Assembly: GCF_937912035.1 (NCBI RefSeq)
Contig: NZ_CALDPF010000016.1
Span: 38,947 to 102,946, forward strand
Direction of reading: 5' to 3'
Length of the DNA: 64,000 nt
Source of the DNA: an uncultured Bacteroides sp.
GTDB lineage: Bacteria; Bacteroidota; Bacteroidia; Bacteroidales; Bacteroidaceae
Of this stretch, positions 34,966-43,175 are shown in pieces. The notes below the pieces were generated by a model. That model was not told the origin of the DNA, searched no databases, and saw nothing but the letters and a program-made list of their open reading frames with translations. Position numbers and translations under genes: made by a program. How positions within the stretch are numbered: position 1 is the first letter of the stretch; each line of letters begins with the position of its first letter.

Positions 34966-35562
34966 ATGATGATGACAACTGATATGATAAACTGGCCTGA
35001 GGAAAAGGTGCAGAAACTGATGGGACACTATAAGGAGATCTTGTCTTTGCTTGGTGAAGACCCGGAACGTGAAGGACTCCTGAAAACTCCTGAACGTGTG
35101 GCAAAGGCTATGCTTACTCTTACAAGAGGATACGATATGGATCCTAAGGCTGTACTTAATGCTGCTAAATTCCAGGAGGAATACAGTCAGATGGTCATTG
35201 TGAAGGATATTGATTTCTTCTCTTTATGCGAACATCATATGCTCCCGTTTTACGGTAAGGCTCATGTGGCTTATATACCTAATGGGTATATAACAGGATT
35301 GAGTAAGATTGCGCGTGTGGTGGATATCTTTTCACACCGATTGCAGGTACAGGAACGAATGACTCTACAGATAAAGGAGTGCATTCAGGAGACATTGAAT
35401 CCGCTTGGAGTAATGGTTGTTGTGGAAGCTAAGCATATGTGTATGCAGATGCGTGGTGTTGAAAAACAGAATTCAATAACCACTACATCCGATTTCACAG
35501 GAGCTTTTAATCAGGCAAAGACTCGTGAGGAGTTCATGAATCTTATCAGAAATAACCATTAA
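34966..35562 (+). CDS. folE: GTP cyclohydrolase I
   Basis: A 198-residue enzyme that makes dihydroneopterin triphosphate from GTP for tetrahydrofolate and pterin cofactors. Zinc ligands are the C and H of SLCEHHMLP and the cysteine of MCMQMRGV; the family signature LSKIARVVDIFSHRLQVQER is intact. It overlaps the convergent dnaG by 4 bp with no terminator between the two. Confidence 0.95.
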   Translation: MMMTTDMINWPEEKVQKLMGHYKEILSLLGEDPEREGLLKTPERVAKAMLTLTRGYDMDPKAVLNAAKFQEEYSQMVIVKDIDFFSLCEHHMLPFYGKAHVAYIPNGYITGLSKIARVVDIFSHRLQVQERMTLQIKECIQETLNPLGVMVVVEAKHMCMQMRGVEKQNSITTTSDFTGAFNQAKTREEFMNLIRNNH

Positions 35563-37718
35563 TAGAGGCTGGTAGTACGATCGCCTGCATCTTTCAGAAT
35601 CATGTTCTGTGTTTCTGTCAAATCTTTGAAATGTGCCATTATCTCAGCACATTTTTCAGGATTGGCGGCTATGGCAGGATCGTTCAGCGCTTGAAGGGTA
35701 TGTTTCATCTCTTCCTTTAAAATAGAAATCTTAAAATCCAGCAGCAGGCGGGGAACAAGTTCATACAGGCGTTCTTCGTCTGTTATTATTTTCTGGCCTT
35801 TAGAATGATAATTGCTAAGTTGATACCTGTCGCTCGACATGTCGGCAGCAACCTTACTTATCTGCTGATCCGGATTTGAAAGGAAATACCTCTCAGCCAC
35901 AAAGTTTTCATTATGTACGTTCTCTTCCGCTTCCTTTAGTATCTTTCTGTGTATAGGATTGTGGAACTGTATGTCGTCAACTTTCAGATTGTATGCAATA
36001 TATTCTGTTACGGTGAATGGCTGTTCGTTGCCTTCTTCGTCTTCTACACAGCATACTACTTTCTCTCCATATCTGATAATCATTTTCACAAGACTTTCTT
36101 CCTGCTTGTAGAAAACCTTGTTCTCATTTCCTTGTGCGGGGATGTATGATGAATATGTGTCAACCGGTGATGTCGCTTCCGGCATTAATTCCAGAGGAGC
36201 TATATTACCTTCAGGCGAAAGAACGGGAGTTTCGTTTCTATCAATAGTAGGATTGTTCATAGGTGGAACAATATCTACATTATTGTTGGCATTACTGTTT
36301 GAAGCAATTTCCTCTTCTTGTTGTGGAGTGGAGATTGCCTGCTGTCTTCTGTTGTATTCCTCTCTTTGTCTCTTTCTTTCTTCTTCCTTTTCCTTACTTT
36401 CAGCTGCCTGTTCAATAAGTTTGGCTGTAGCTTCAACCAGGATTTTTTCATCCATTTTAAGCAGCTGACTGCACTCTCTGATATATACAGAACGGACTAT
36501 GCTGTCGGGAATAACCGATATACTTTTTACTATGCTTGAAATCAGTTCAGCCCTTTTGATAGGGTCTTTGCCTGCCTCTTCCATAAGCAGGTTGGTCTTG
36601 AAACGTATAAAGTCAACTTCATTGTTATTGATGTATGCCTGATATTCCGTAGCATTATGCTTCCTGGCGAAGCTGTCAGGATCCTCACCGTCTGGAAGCA
36701 GACATACCTTTATATTCATACCTTCTTCCAAAAGCATGTCAATACCGCGGATACTGGCTTTTATACCCGCACCGTCACCGTCGTATAATACTGTGATGTT
36801 ATTTGTAAATCTGTGTATCAGTCTTATCTGGTCTGATGTTAGTGCCGTACCTGATGATGCCACAACGTTTTCGATACCACTCTGATGCATTGAGATAACG
36901 TCTGTGTAACCTTCTACAAGGAAACATCTGTCCTGACGGATTATTGACTGTTTGGCAAAATATATTCCGTACAGCTCTTTGCTCTTATGATAGATTTCTG
37001 ATTCAGGAGAGTTGACGTACTTCATCTGTACGTTTTTTGTTGCAGCACTTAGTACACGTCCTCCGAATGCAACAACCTTTCCGGTGATGTTGTGAACCGG
37101 GAAAATCACACGTCCCCAGAAACGGTCGCGTATGGTTTTTCCATCATCTTTCATGTAACACAGTCCGGTTTTGAGTAATAGTTCTTGTTTGTAGCCTTTC
37201 TGTACGGCTGTTTTAGCTAATGCATCTTTAGACTCTGTGCAATAGCCAAGTTGGAATTTCTTGATAATATCGTCACGGAATCCTCTCTGGCGGAAATAAG
37301 TCATACCAATGCTTTGTCCGTCAATGTTGTTGTATAAAATGTCCTGAAAATATTCTGCTGCAAACTGGTTGACAAGGAAAAGACTTTCTCTCAGACTTTG
37401 AGACTGCTTTTCCTCCTTTGTAAGCTCTCTTTCCTTTATTTCGATATTATACTTCTTTGCAAGCCATTTCAGAGCTTCATAGTACGACAGTTGTTCGTGT
37501 TCCATTATGAAGTGTACCGCGTTTCCACCTTTTCCACAGCTGAAGCATTTACATACTCCCTTGCTTGGAGAAACGCTGAACGATGGAGTCTTTTCATTAT
37601 GGAAAGGGCACAAACCTACGTAGTTGACTCCACGCTTGCGCAGAGTAACGAAGTCGGAAACAACATCAACTATTTGTGCTGCATCAAGAATTCTGTCTAT
37701 GGTGGCCTGATCTATCAT
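35559..37718 (-). CDS. dnaG: DNA primase
   Basis: A 719-residue primase. The N-terminal CHC2 zinc finger (CPFHNEKTPSFSV then CFSCGKGG), the TOPRIM catalytic core with VEGYTDV and LYDGDGAG, and a C-terminal helical domain for helicase binding are present. An insertion around residues 440-540 is rich in Glu, Arg, Gln and Asn and likely unstructured. It makes RNA primers for replication. The start is taken at ATG 37718 because a promoter box covers the sequence just upstream; the longer reading frame has a non-family leader. Confidence 0.95.
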   Translation of the reverse strand: MIDQATIDRILDAAQIVDVVSDFVTLRKRGVNYVGLCPFHNEKTPSFSVSPSKGVCKCFSCGKGGNAVHFIMEHEQLSYYEALKWLAKKYNIEIKERELTKEEKQSQSLRESLFLVNQFAAEYFQDILYNNIDGQSIGMTYFRQRGFRDDIIKKFQLGYCTESKDALAKTAVQKGYKQELLLKTGLCYMKDDGKTIRDRFWGRVIFPVHNITGKVVAFGGRVLSAATKNVQMKYVNSPESEIYHKSKELYGIYFAKQSIIRQDRCFLVEGYTDVISMHQSGIENVVASSGTALTSDQIRLIHRFTNNITVLYDGDGAGIKASIRGIDMLLEEGMNIKVCLLPDGEDPDSFARKHNATEYQAYINNNEVDFIRFKTNLLMEEAGKDPIKRAELISSIVKSISVIPDSIVRSVYIRECSQLLKMDEKILVEATAKLIEQAAESKEKEEERKRQREEYNRRQQAISTPQQEEEIASNSNANNNVDIVPPMNNPTIDRNETPVLSPEGNIAPLELMPEATSPVDTYSSYIPAQGNENKVFYKQEESLVKMIIRYGEKVVCCVEDEEGNEQPFTVTEYIAYNLKVDDIQFHNPIHRKILKEAEENVHNENFVAERYFLSNPDQQISKVAADMSSDRYQLSNYHSKGQKIITDEERLYELVPRLLLDFKISILKEEMKHTLQALNDPAIAANPEKCAEIMAHFKDLTETQNMILKDAGDRTTSLY

Positions 37719-37726
37719 ACTGGCTG

Positions 37727-37734
37727 CAAAAGTA
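37727..37734 (-). promoter_or_regulatory. -7 box for dnaG
   Basis: TACTTTTG on the minus strand, 8 bp before ATG 37718, so the 5' leader must be very short. Confidence 0.6.
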
Positions 37735-37767
37735 CATAAAAAATTATGATTTATAGGTATAAAAATA

Positions 37768-37793
37768 GGGGAAACCACATACGCGGTTTCCCC
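37768..37793 (-). terminator. Terminator of mdh
   Basis: GGGGAAACC and GGTTTCCCC form a perfect 9-bp stem followed on the minus strand by a T-rich tract. Confidence 0.85.
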
Positions 37794-37820
37794 TGATATA
37801 ATTTTAAACCTGAATATTAA

Positions 37821-38822
37821 TTATTTAATATTTGGGTTCAATGCGTTCCATTCTGATACTGGAGGAAGAACGCCCATAGCGATAACTTCGTCACGAAGAG
37901 CGCACAAGTGTTCGTAGCTCTTATCCAAAGCAGCCTGTTCTTCAGCTGTTCCGTTCAAAGCAGCGCAGTGGCAACCTTCAGTGTCGATAGAAGTTTCCCA
38001 AGCCATCATGATGTGGTCATACTTATCGTTTGATACGTATGTACCAGCTGGCCAACGGAATGCTTTACCACCCATAGCAGCACCAATCATTTCGATAGAA
38101 ACGTATGATGGGCTCTGGAATGAAGAACGTCCGCGGAGGTTGATGATGTTAGCACCACCCTTAGTTACTTTCTGCTGGATTTCAGCCCACTGTTCTTTAG
38201 TCAAAGCATCTGTACCGATGATGTCAGTCAAAGCTTTACCGTTAACTTTAGCTGTAGAAGCGAATACAGCCATCTGTTCGCCATGACCACCATATGTACG
38301 GCAGTTTTCAACAGCGTCCATAGAAATACCGAAGTGTTTAGCTAATTCGCTGCGAAGACGAGTAGAGTCAAGAGCTGCAAGAGTTGTAACCTGACCTGGT
38401 TTCAAACCTGAATACAACAAAGTGATAAGACCAGTGATATCAGCTGGGTTGAAGATGATAACGATGTGTTTTACATCTGGGCAGTAAGCCTTAACGTTCT
38501 TACCGAATTCTTCAGCAATAGCAGCATTACCTTTAAGAAGATCTTCACGAGTCATACCTGCTTTACGAGCAGCACCACCTGAGTTAACGATATATTTAGC
38601 ACCTGTCAAAGCTTCTTTAATATCAGAAGTGAAAGTGATGTTTACACCTTCGAAACCGCAGTGGAACAATTCTTCAGCTACACCTTCCAAACCTGGAGCG
38701 TATGGGTCGTACAAGCAGATGTTATTAGTCAAGCCCATCATGATTGCAGTCTGAGCCATGTTAGAACCGATCATACCGGCAGCACCTACGATAGTAAGTT
38801 TTTCGTTTGTTACAAATTCCAT
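37821..38822 (-). CDS. mdh: Malate dehydrogenase
   Basis: A 333-residue NAD-dependent dehydrogenase of the lactate/malate family, with the nucleotide loop VGAAGMIGS, the DSTRLRSELA block and catalytic histidine in the GGHGEQM stretch. It interconverts malate and oxaloacetate; in anaerobic Bacteroidales it runs in the reductive branch to fumarate and succinate. Strongly biased codon use points to high expression. It has its own promoter and terminator. Confidence 0.95.
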   Translation of the reverse strand: MEFVTNEKLTIVGAAGMIGSNMAQTAIMMGLTNNICLYDPYAPGLEGVAEELFHCGFEGVNITFTSDIKEALTGAKYIVNSGGAARKAGMTREDLLKGNAAIAEEFGKNVKAYCPDVKHIVIIFNPADITGLITLLYSGLKPGQVTTLAALDSTRLRSELAKHFGISMDAVENCRTYGGHGEQMAVFASTAKVNGKALTDIIGTDALTKEQWAEIQQKVTKGGANIINLRGRSSFQSPSYVSIEMIGAAMGGKAFRWPAGTYVSNDKYDHIMMAWETSIDTEGCHCAALNGTAEEQAALDKSYEHLCALRDEVIAMGVLPPVSEWNALNPNIK

Positions 38823-38884
38823 AATTCAAATTATTTATGTTATGTTATAAAAGTGTTTTTATTGTCTGTTTTTTTCTTTCGCTA

Positions 38885-38892
38885 CAAAGTTA
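38885..38892 (-). promoter_or_regulatory. -7 box for mdh
   Basis: TAACTTTG on the minus strand; leader about 55-60 nt. Confidence 0.68.
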
Positions 38893-39117
38893 AGAAATTA
38901 TCGAAGAAATAACGGATTTACCGATGGCAAATAAATGGTATTTTCTGTGCTTTTATACTTAATTACGGAAAAAAATCATTATTTCATTTTATGTGTATTG
39001 AAATTGCAATGATGATGTTGCAATTATGTAGATATTTTATTTGTGCATTGTCAGAATCTGTTTTAAGAATAAATGTGCCACATAGTTTATTTATTTAAAT
39101 AGTGGGTACAAAAAAAA

Positions 39118-39144
39118 GGCGCCATTCATCAGTTGAATGCCGCC
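39118..39144 (-). terminator. Terminator of the candidate small RNA
   Basis: An 11-position stem with one C-C mismatch and a 5-nt loop, GC-rich at its base, followed on the minus strand by a run of eight T (39110-39117). Confidence 0.88.
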
Positions 39145-39294
39145 GGCTTCCTAAAAGAACCCCCCATTTTAGGGTTCTTTGTTTCTTTGGTTTTTCTAGT
39201 CTTAATTGTTATCCTTTTTAATCTTTCTTCTTACCTTAGCACTAAACCTATTTACTTTTTATCCTTTAAACTGAAAACCTTTTACCTAATTTTA

Positions 39295-39401
39295 CTAATA
39301 CCTTTTTTTACCTTAAACCTAATACCTTAATTTATACTTTAACTAATAACCTTTATCTAATACCTTTTTTATTTTTATACCTTAAGTAAGTCTAATACCT
39401 T
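39295..39401 (-). repeat. AAGGTATTAG direct repeats inside the candidate small RNA
   Basis: Read on the plus strand as CTAATACCTT at 39295, 39319, 39357 and 39392, with a one-base variant at 39343. The first three sit 24 bp apart. Confidence 0.8.
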
Positions 39402-39451
39402 TATGTTTTGTGCTATTTATTAATTTACTCTCTGGTTTCACAACCACGATG

Positions 39452-39459
39452 CAAAGGTA
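39452..39459 (-). promoter_or_regulatory. Promoter of the candidate small RNA
   Basis: -7 box TACCTTTG with TTG at 39479-39481 as -33, spacer 19 bp; start predicted near 39448. Confidence 0.7.
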
Positions 39460-39792
39460 TATATTTTTTCTTGTTCTGCAATAGATGAAGACTGTTTTTT
39501 ATATTAATATATGTTTTTCTTGATTTATATCATGTTTTCACTTGTGTGTGCTCCGTGTTCGTGAACGGAAAAACACATCGAGATATTATTTCTAACTTGT
39601 AAATGTTTTTAGTTGATAAATTATCAATTAAAAAATAGAATTAATGGTGTTATTGTTAATTTTAAGAATTAGATAGATACTTGAATAAGATGTTTTGTAA
39701 CATATTTCGAGAAAAAGTTTTGTTTTATGTTGGATATTATATTTATGCATTTCGGTGTTGTATATGTAATTAAAGTATGGTATAAAAGATGA
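39460..39792. other. Gene-free AT-rich stretch with an FNR/CRP-like palindrome
   Basis: Nothing coding is supported here; a reading frame running out of the end of nrdG has no start signal or family. The one notable element is TTGATAAATTATCAA (39613-39627), a perfect palindrome with the half-site TTGAT...ATCAA, spaced by 5 instead of the usual 4 bases of FNR sites. Confidence 0.5.
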
Positions 39793-39830
39793 AAGGACCG
39801 TGATACGATCTTCAACGTAGCTCGGTCCTT
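39793..39830 (-). terminator. Terminator of nrdDG
   Basis: Perfect outer arms AAGGACCG and CGGTCCTT with further inner pairing; a T-rich stretch follows on the minus strand. Confidence 0.75.
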
Positions 39831-39852
39831 AATTGCATTAATTTTATATTCT

Positions 39853-40323
39853 TTATACAAGTCTGTCCAGAAATAGAATTCTTTGATTACTGCTTCCTCT
39901 GAATTCAAGAGTGGGAGAGTATAGTTCCTCTATAAATTTTCCATCCACAAGTACATCTATATATTGCAGTAGATCTTTTCTTCTATTATCGTTCATGAGT
40001 TCTTCCAGTGTATAGCCTGTATAACACCATATATTTAATCCAGTGGATTTCCGGACCTTTTCAAGTATAGTGCGGAATTCTTCAGGATTGAAGAAAGGAT
40101 CCCCACCGGTAAATGTCACTCCGTCTAGTAAGGGATTGCTTTTTATTTCTTTGATTATATTTTCCAAGGCTTCATCGGTAAGAGGTTTTCCAGCTTTGGG
40201 ATTCCAAGATTCAGGATTATGACATCCTTTACAACGGTGACCGCATCCAGATAAATAAATTGAGTACCGGATGCCGTCACCATCGACTATTGTTTCAGGA
40301 TATGTATATAAATAATGTATCAT
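39853..40323 (-). CDS. nrdG: Anaerobic ribonucleotide reductase-activating protein NrdG
   Basis: A 156-residue radical SAM enzyme. The 4Fe-4S cysteines form CxxxCxxC (C27, C31, C34 in SGCGHRCKGCHNP), followed by TFTGGDPF for SAM binding. It creates the glycyl radical on NrdD. It lies 8 bp after nrdD in the same transcript and so is also under the cobalamin riboswitch. Confidence 0.95.
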   Translation of the reverse strand: MIHYLYTYPETIVDGDGIRYSIYLSGCGHRCKGCHNPESWNPKAGKPLTDEALENIIKEIKSNPLLDGVTFTGGDPFFNPEEFRTILEKVRKSTGLNIWCYTGYTLEELMNDNRRKDLLQYIDVLVDGKFIEELYSPTLEFRGSSNQRILFLDRLV

Positions 40324-40331
40324 TTTTCAGA

Positions 40332-42719
40332 TTAGGCATGTTTTACCCTATCACGTTCTTCTGCACGTTTTGCCGAATTCCAGCTGTTCAAATCACCTGT
40401 CAGGTAACCTGTGATACGGCGCATGCGGAGTATGTTTTCGCTGTTGCATATAGGGCATTTACTGTAGATTACACCTCTGTAGCCGCAGTTGTGGCAAGTG
40501 TCAACTGGATGGTTTATTGAACCGTAACCAATACCTTCGTCGTTCATTACTTTCACGATTTTGGCTATAGCTTTTACATTTTTCTGAGCTTCACCGTCCA
40601 GTTCCACGTATGTGATGTGCCCTCCAAGGGTAAGTGCATGGAAAGGAGCCTCACATTTAATCTTGTCAACGATGTTGATAGGTTCTTTTACATCAACATG
40701 GAATGAGTTGACATAATAATCTCTGTCATTTACTCCTTCTATAATACCATATTTGCGTTTGTCCATCTTTGTGAATCTTCCTGACAGGCCTTCTGCAGGA
40801 GTGGCAAGGACAGAGTAGTTAAGATGATATTTCTCTTTATATCTCTTGGCTACATCGTTCATTTTCTTAACAGCCTCGTAAAGAGTATCCCATGATTTCT
40901 TGTTGTGTCCGTGTCCCTGACCGTAGAGTGCAACCATTGCGTTGTGACCTCCGATGAAACCTATACCAAGTGTTCCCTGATTCAGTATGTCACCGACTTC
41001 TTCGTTAGGATTTACGTTGCATCCGCCTTTCCAAACGTTGTTGCCCATCATAAATGGGAATTGTCTTGCCAAGGCTGTTTTCTGATACTGGTATCTTGAG
41101 TATAGCTGTTCGGCTATCATTTCTGCCATTTCTTCTACCGACTGAAGGAATACTTCTTTGGCTTTTTGTTCGATAGCCTCCTTGTTGTTTGAATCGATAA
41201 TACTTTCTGCCTTGATTCTAGCTTCTATAGCCAGTCTTGGCATGTTCATTGTGGTGAATGATAGGTTACCTCTTCCAAGTGATGTCTTTTCGCCATTAAT
41301 GTTTTCGAATACTCTTGTGCGGCATCCCATTGTGGCAAGCTCGTATTTATATCTGTGTGGATCATCTGCTCTCCATAATTCATGTTTGTTGAATGGGGTA
41401 TCAAGGAACATGAAGTTAGGGAATAAAGCTTTGGCTGTAGTACGGCATGCTTTTAGGAAAAGGTCGAAGTTTGGTGCCTTGAACTGTAGCTTTCCTTCCA
41501 TTGCGGCATCGAAGTCGCTCATTGCAAGCTGATAATCCTCTTCCGAATATGACACCCCATCCTTTATCTTGAAAATTTGTATCGGGAATACAGGAACTTC
41601 ACCGTGAGCTCCAAGGCCTTCTATTGTAGATTTAAGCAACTCTTCTATAACCATTCTTCCTTCTGCCGACGTGTCAGTGCCATAGTTTATAGAGCTGAAA
41701 ACTACTTGGTTGCCGCCTCTTGAGTGCATCGTGTTAAGGTTGTGGATAAAACCTTCCATCGCCTGGTGAGTATCTTTGCGAGTACGTTCGTTTGCCTTGT
41801 TTAAGATATGTTCCAGTTCTTTCTTTTCTATGCTTGCACCTATTGATTTTAGCTCTTCTATAAGGTTGTTTTTATCATCTTCAGACGGGACTATTGTCAT
41901 GAGATGCTTTTTTACGTAATCTTTCAGAGTCTCTTCTGTTATGTCAATGCCTTTCATTTCCATAAAGAAAGACATGATTGAAACTACACTCTTTTGGTAG
42001 CTTTTCAGAACTCCTTTGGCCATAAAGAAATCGAATGCCGGTATTGCCTGTCCTCCGTGCTGTTCGTTCTGGTTAGTCTGGAAGATTATTGTAGCAAGAG
42101 TGGCATAACTCTGAATAGACTGTGGAGTACGTATGCTTCCGTTCTTTGTGTGAAATCCTCTCTCGAACAAGTCTTCCAGGTCATACTGTATGCATGTGGT
42201 AGTCTTTGTGGGATAATAGTCCAGATCGTGAATGTGAATATCACCCAACTGGTGTGCCTCTGCATATTTTTTAGGCAGAAGGTATTTGTAAGTATAGTCT
42301 TTTGTAATTTCAGATGCAAAAGTCATCATCTGCCCGGCCGGAGTATGACTTGACATGTTGGCGTTACTAAGGTTGACATCATTCTTGTCGATAGCCACAA
42401 TGCCATCCATTATATGTTTGATTTTTGTCTTGCGGTCGCGTTCGGTGTTTCTCCACTGCCTGTAGATGATATATTTTTTCGCTACTTCCGGTCTTACTTT
42501 CATCAATTCCATTTCTACAAGGTCCTGTATTTCTTCCACACCTATGGTAGGCGTATTGAAATGATTGATTACCCTCTGTGTTATTTCGTCGATAAGGTTT
42601 TCGCAGTCTGTAAGATCTGATGCTACGAAAGCTTTGGTAATGGCGTTGTAGATTTTTGCAGATGAGAAGTTTTCCCGCTTCCCGTCTCTTTTGATGATGC
42701 AGATGTCTTTTGTTTCCAT
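40332..42719 (-). CDS. nrdD: Anaerobic (class III) ribonucleoside-triphosphate reductase NrdD
   Basis: A 795-residue enzyme reducing ribonucleoside triphosphates to deoxy forms without oxygen. An N-terminal ATP-cone (about 3-90), the reductase barrel, a C-terminal zinc ribbon (CHNCGYRG then CPICNS) and the glycyl radical site in RRITGYL are visible. Class III enzymes need no B12, yet the leader carries a cobalamin riboswitch, implying that a B12-dependent class II enzyme elsewhere takes over when B12 is present. ATG 42719 is preferred to one 24 bp upstream. Confidence 0.95.
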   Translation of the reverse strand: METKDICIIKRDGKRENFSSAKIYNAITKAFVASDLTDCENLIDEITQRVINHFNTPTIGVEEIQDLVEMELMKVRPEVAKKYIIYRQWRNTERDRKTKIKHIMDGIVAIDKNDVNLSNANMSSHTPAGQMMTFASEITKDYTYKYLLPKKYAEAHQLGDIHIHDLDYYPTKTTTCIQYDLEDLFERGFHTKNGSIRTPQSIQSYATLATIIFQTNQNEQHGGQAIPAFDFFMAKGVLKSYQKSVVSIMSFFMEMKGIDITEETLKDYVKKHLMTIVPSEDDKNNLIEELKSIGASIEKKELEHILNKANERTRKDTHQAMEGFIHNLNTMHSRGGNQVVFSSINYGTDTSAEGRMVIEELLKSTIEGLGAHGEVPVFPIQIFKIKDGVSYSEEDYQLAMSDFDAAMEGKLQFKAPNFDLFLKACRTTAKALFPNFMFLDTPFNKHELWRADDPHRYKYELATMGCRTRVFENINGEKTSLGRGNLSFTTMNMPRLAIEARIKAESIIDSNNKEAIEQKAKEVFLQSVEEMAEMIAEQLYSRYQYQKTALARQFPFMMGNNVWKGGCNVNPNEEVGDILNQGTLGIGFIGGHNAMVALYGQGHGHNKKSWDTLYEAVKKMNDVAKRYKEKYHLNYSVLATPAEGLSGRFTKMDKRKYGIIEGVNDRDYYVNSFHVDVKEPINIVDKIKCEAPFHALTLGGHITYVELDGEAQKNVKAIAKIVKVMNDEGIGYGSINHPVDTCHNCGYRGVIYSKCPICNSENILRMRRITGYLTGDLNSWNSAKRAEERDRVKHA

Positions 42720-42755
42720 TTTTTTGTCTTTTAAATCATACAATTATTTGTTTTT

Positions 42756-42920
42756 CTTTTTCAGGGCAGGTCTTCTGACTGATCTTTCCGCGGAACACCT
42801 TCCCGCCAATGAGGCAGTGGTCGGAATAACCTTGTTCCGTTTCATCAAGAATCACAGCAGCGGGTACTGTTACCGAATTTCACGGTATTCCCTTTTGAGA
42901 CTGATGTCACTCTGAAAAAG
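42756..42920 (-). promoter_or_regulatory. Cobalamin (B12) riboswitch upstream of nrdDG
   Basis: On the minus strand the leader has the B12-riboswitch landmarks in order: an AAAAGGGAA block, GTGAAATTCGGTAACAGTA, CCCGCTGCTGTGA, CCACTG, GGCGGGAAGG and the closing box AGAAGACCTGCC. The ends CTTTTTCAG and CTGAAAAAG (42912-42920 and 42756-42764) pair as a closing stem. It sits 36 bp before the nrdD start. It should switch off nrdDG when adenosylcobalamin is plentiful. Confidence 0.92.
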
Positions 42921-42925
42921 TATTG

Positions 42926-42933
42926 CAAAGCTA
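42926..42933 (-). promoter_or_regulatory. -7 box for the nrdD leader
   Basis: TAGCTTTG on the minus strand; the start falls at about 42922, right at the first paired base of the riboswitch. Confidence 0.7.
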
Positions 42934-43121
42934 TAAACAAATTTCTGAAATAAAAAATATCAAAATATTTGGAATTTACAAAAATGGAAATTTTTAGCTT
43001 TAAAAAATGTTTTAGAATGGTTTGTGAGTGGGCTTTGTGGAAAACTTTATTTGGAGTAAAATTAAAATATATTAGATTTTCGGTGATTTTATTTTAGGTT
43101 TTGCTTTAGTCTTGTGAAAAT

Positions 43122-43161
43122 TTATCATCCCGTAGATTTCAATAATACTACAGGATGATAA
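43122..43161 (-). terminator. Terminator of the CCA-adding enzyme gene
   Basis: TTATCATCC and GGATGATAA plus an inner GTAG/CTAC pairing with one mismatch; a short T-rich end on the minus strand. Confidence 0.7.
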
Positions 43162-43175
43162 AAATAGGGATTGTA

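Larger units (their letters stand above)
39110..39448 (-). ncRNA. Candidate repeat-bearing small RNA, about 335-340 nt (unrecognised family)
   Basis: The minus strand has a complete transcription unit without a credible ORF: -33 TTG (39479-39481), 19-bp spacer, -7 box TACCTTTG (39452-39459), then from the predicted start a hairpin with a GTGA tetraloop (39433-39446), a long purine-rich, nearly C-free body with AAGGTATTAG repeats, a 9-bp hairpin (39154-39180) and a GC-rich terminator stem (39118-39144) ending in eight T. The C-free run spans 39274-39385. I cannot match it to a known RNA family. It could be a regulatory RNA, possibly acting through the AAGG repeats, which resemble ribosome-binding sequence. 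Confidence 0.65.

Noticed and set aside
39133..39330. A 65-codon plus-strand frame coding for a hydrophobic peptide
   Set aside because: It starts with TTG inside the terminator hairpin of the candidate small RNA, has no ribosome binding site, and its hydrophobic content follows simply from the pyrimidine-rich antisense strand.
39295..39401. Iteron-type replication origin
   Set aside because: No replication initiator gene is near, the surroundings are chromosomal housekeeping genes, and the repeats lie within a transcription unit with promoter and terminator.
39669..39908. A 79-codon minus-strand frame overlapping the end of nrdG
   Set aside because: It overlaps nrdG in another frame and runs through the nrdDG terminator; no family features.
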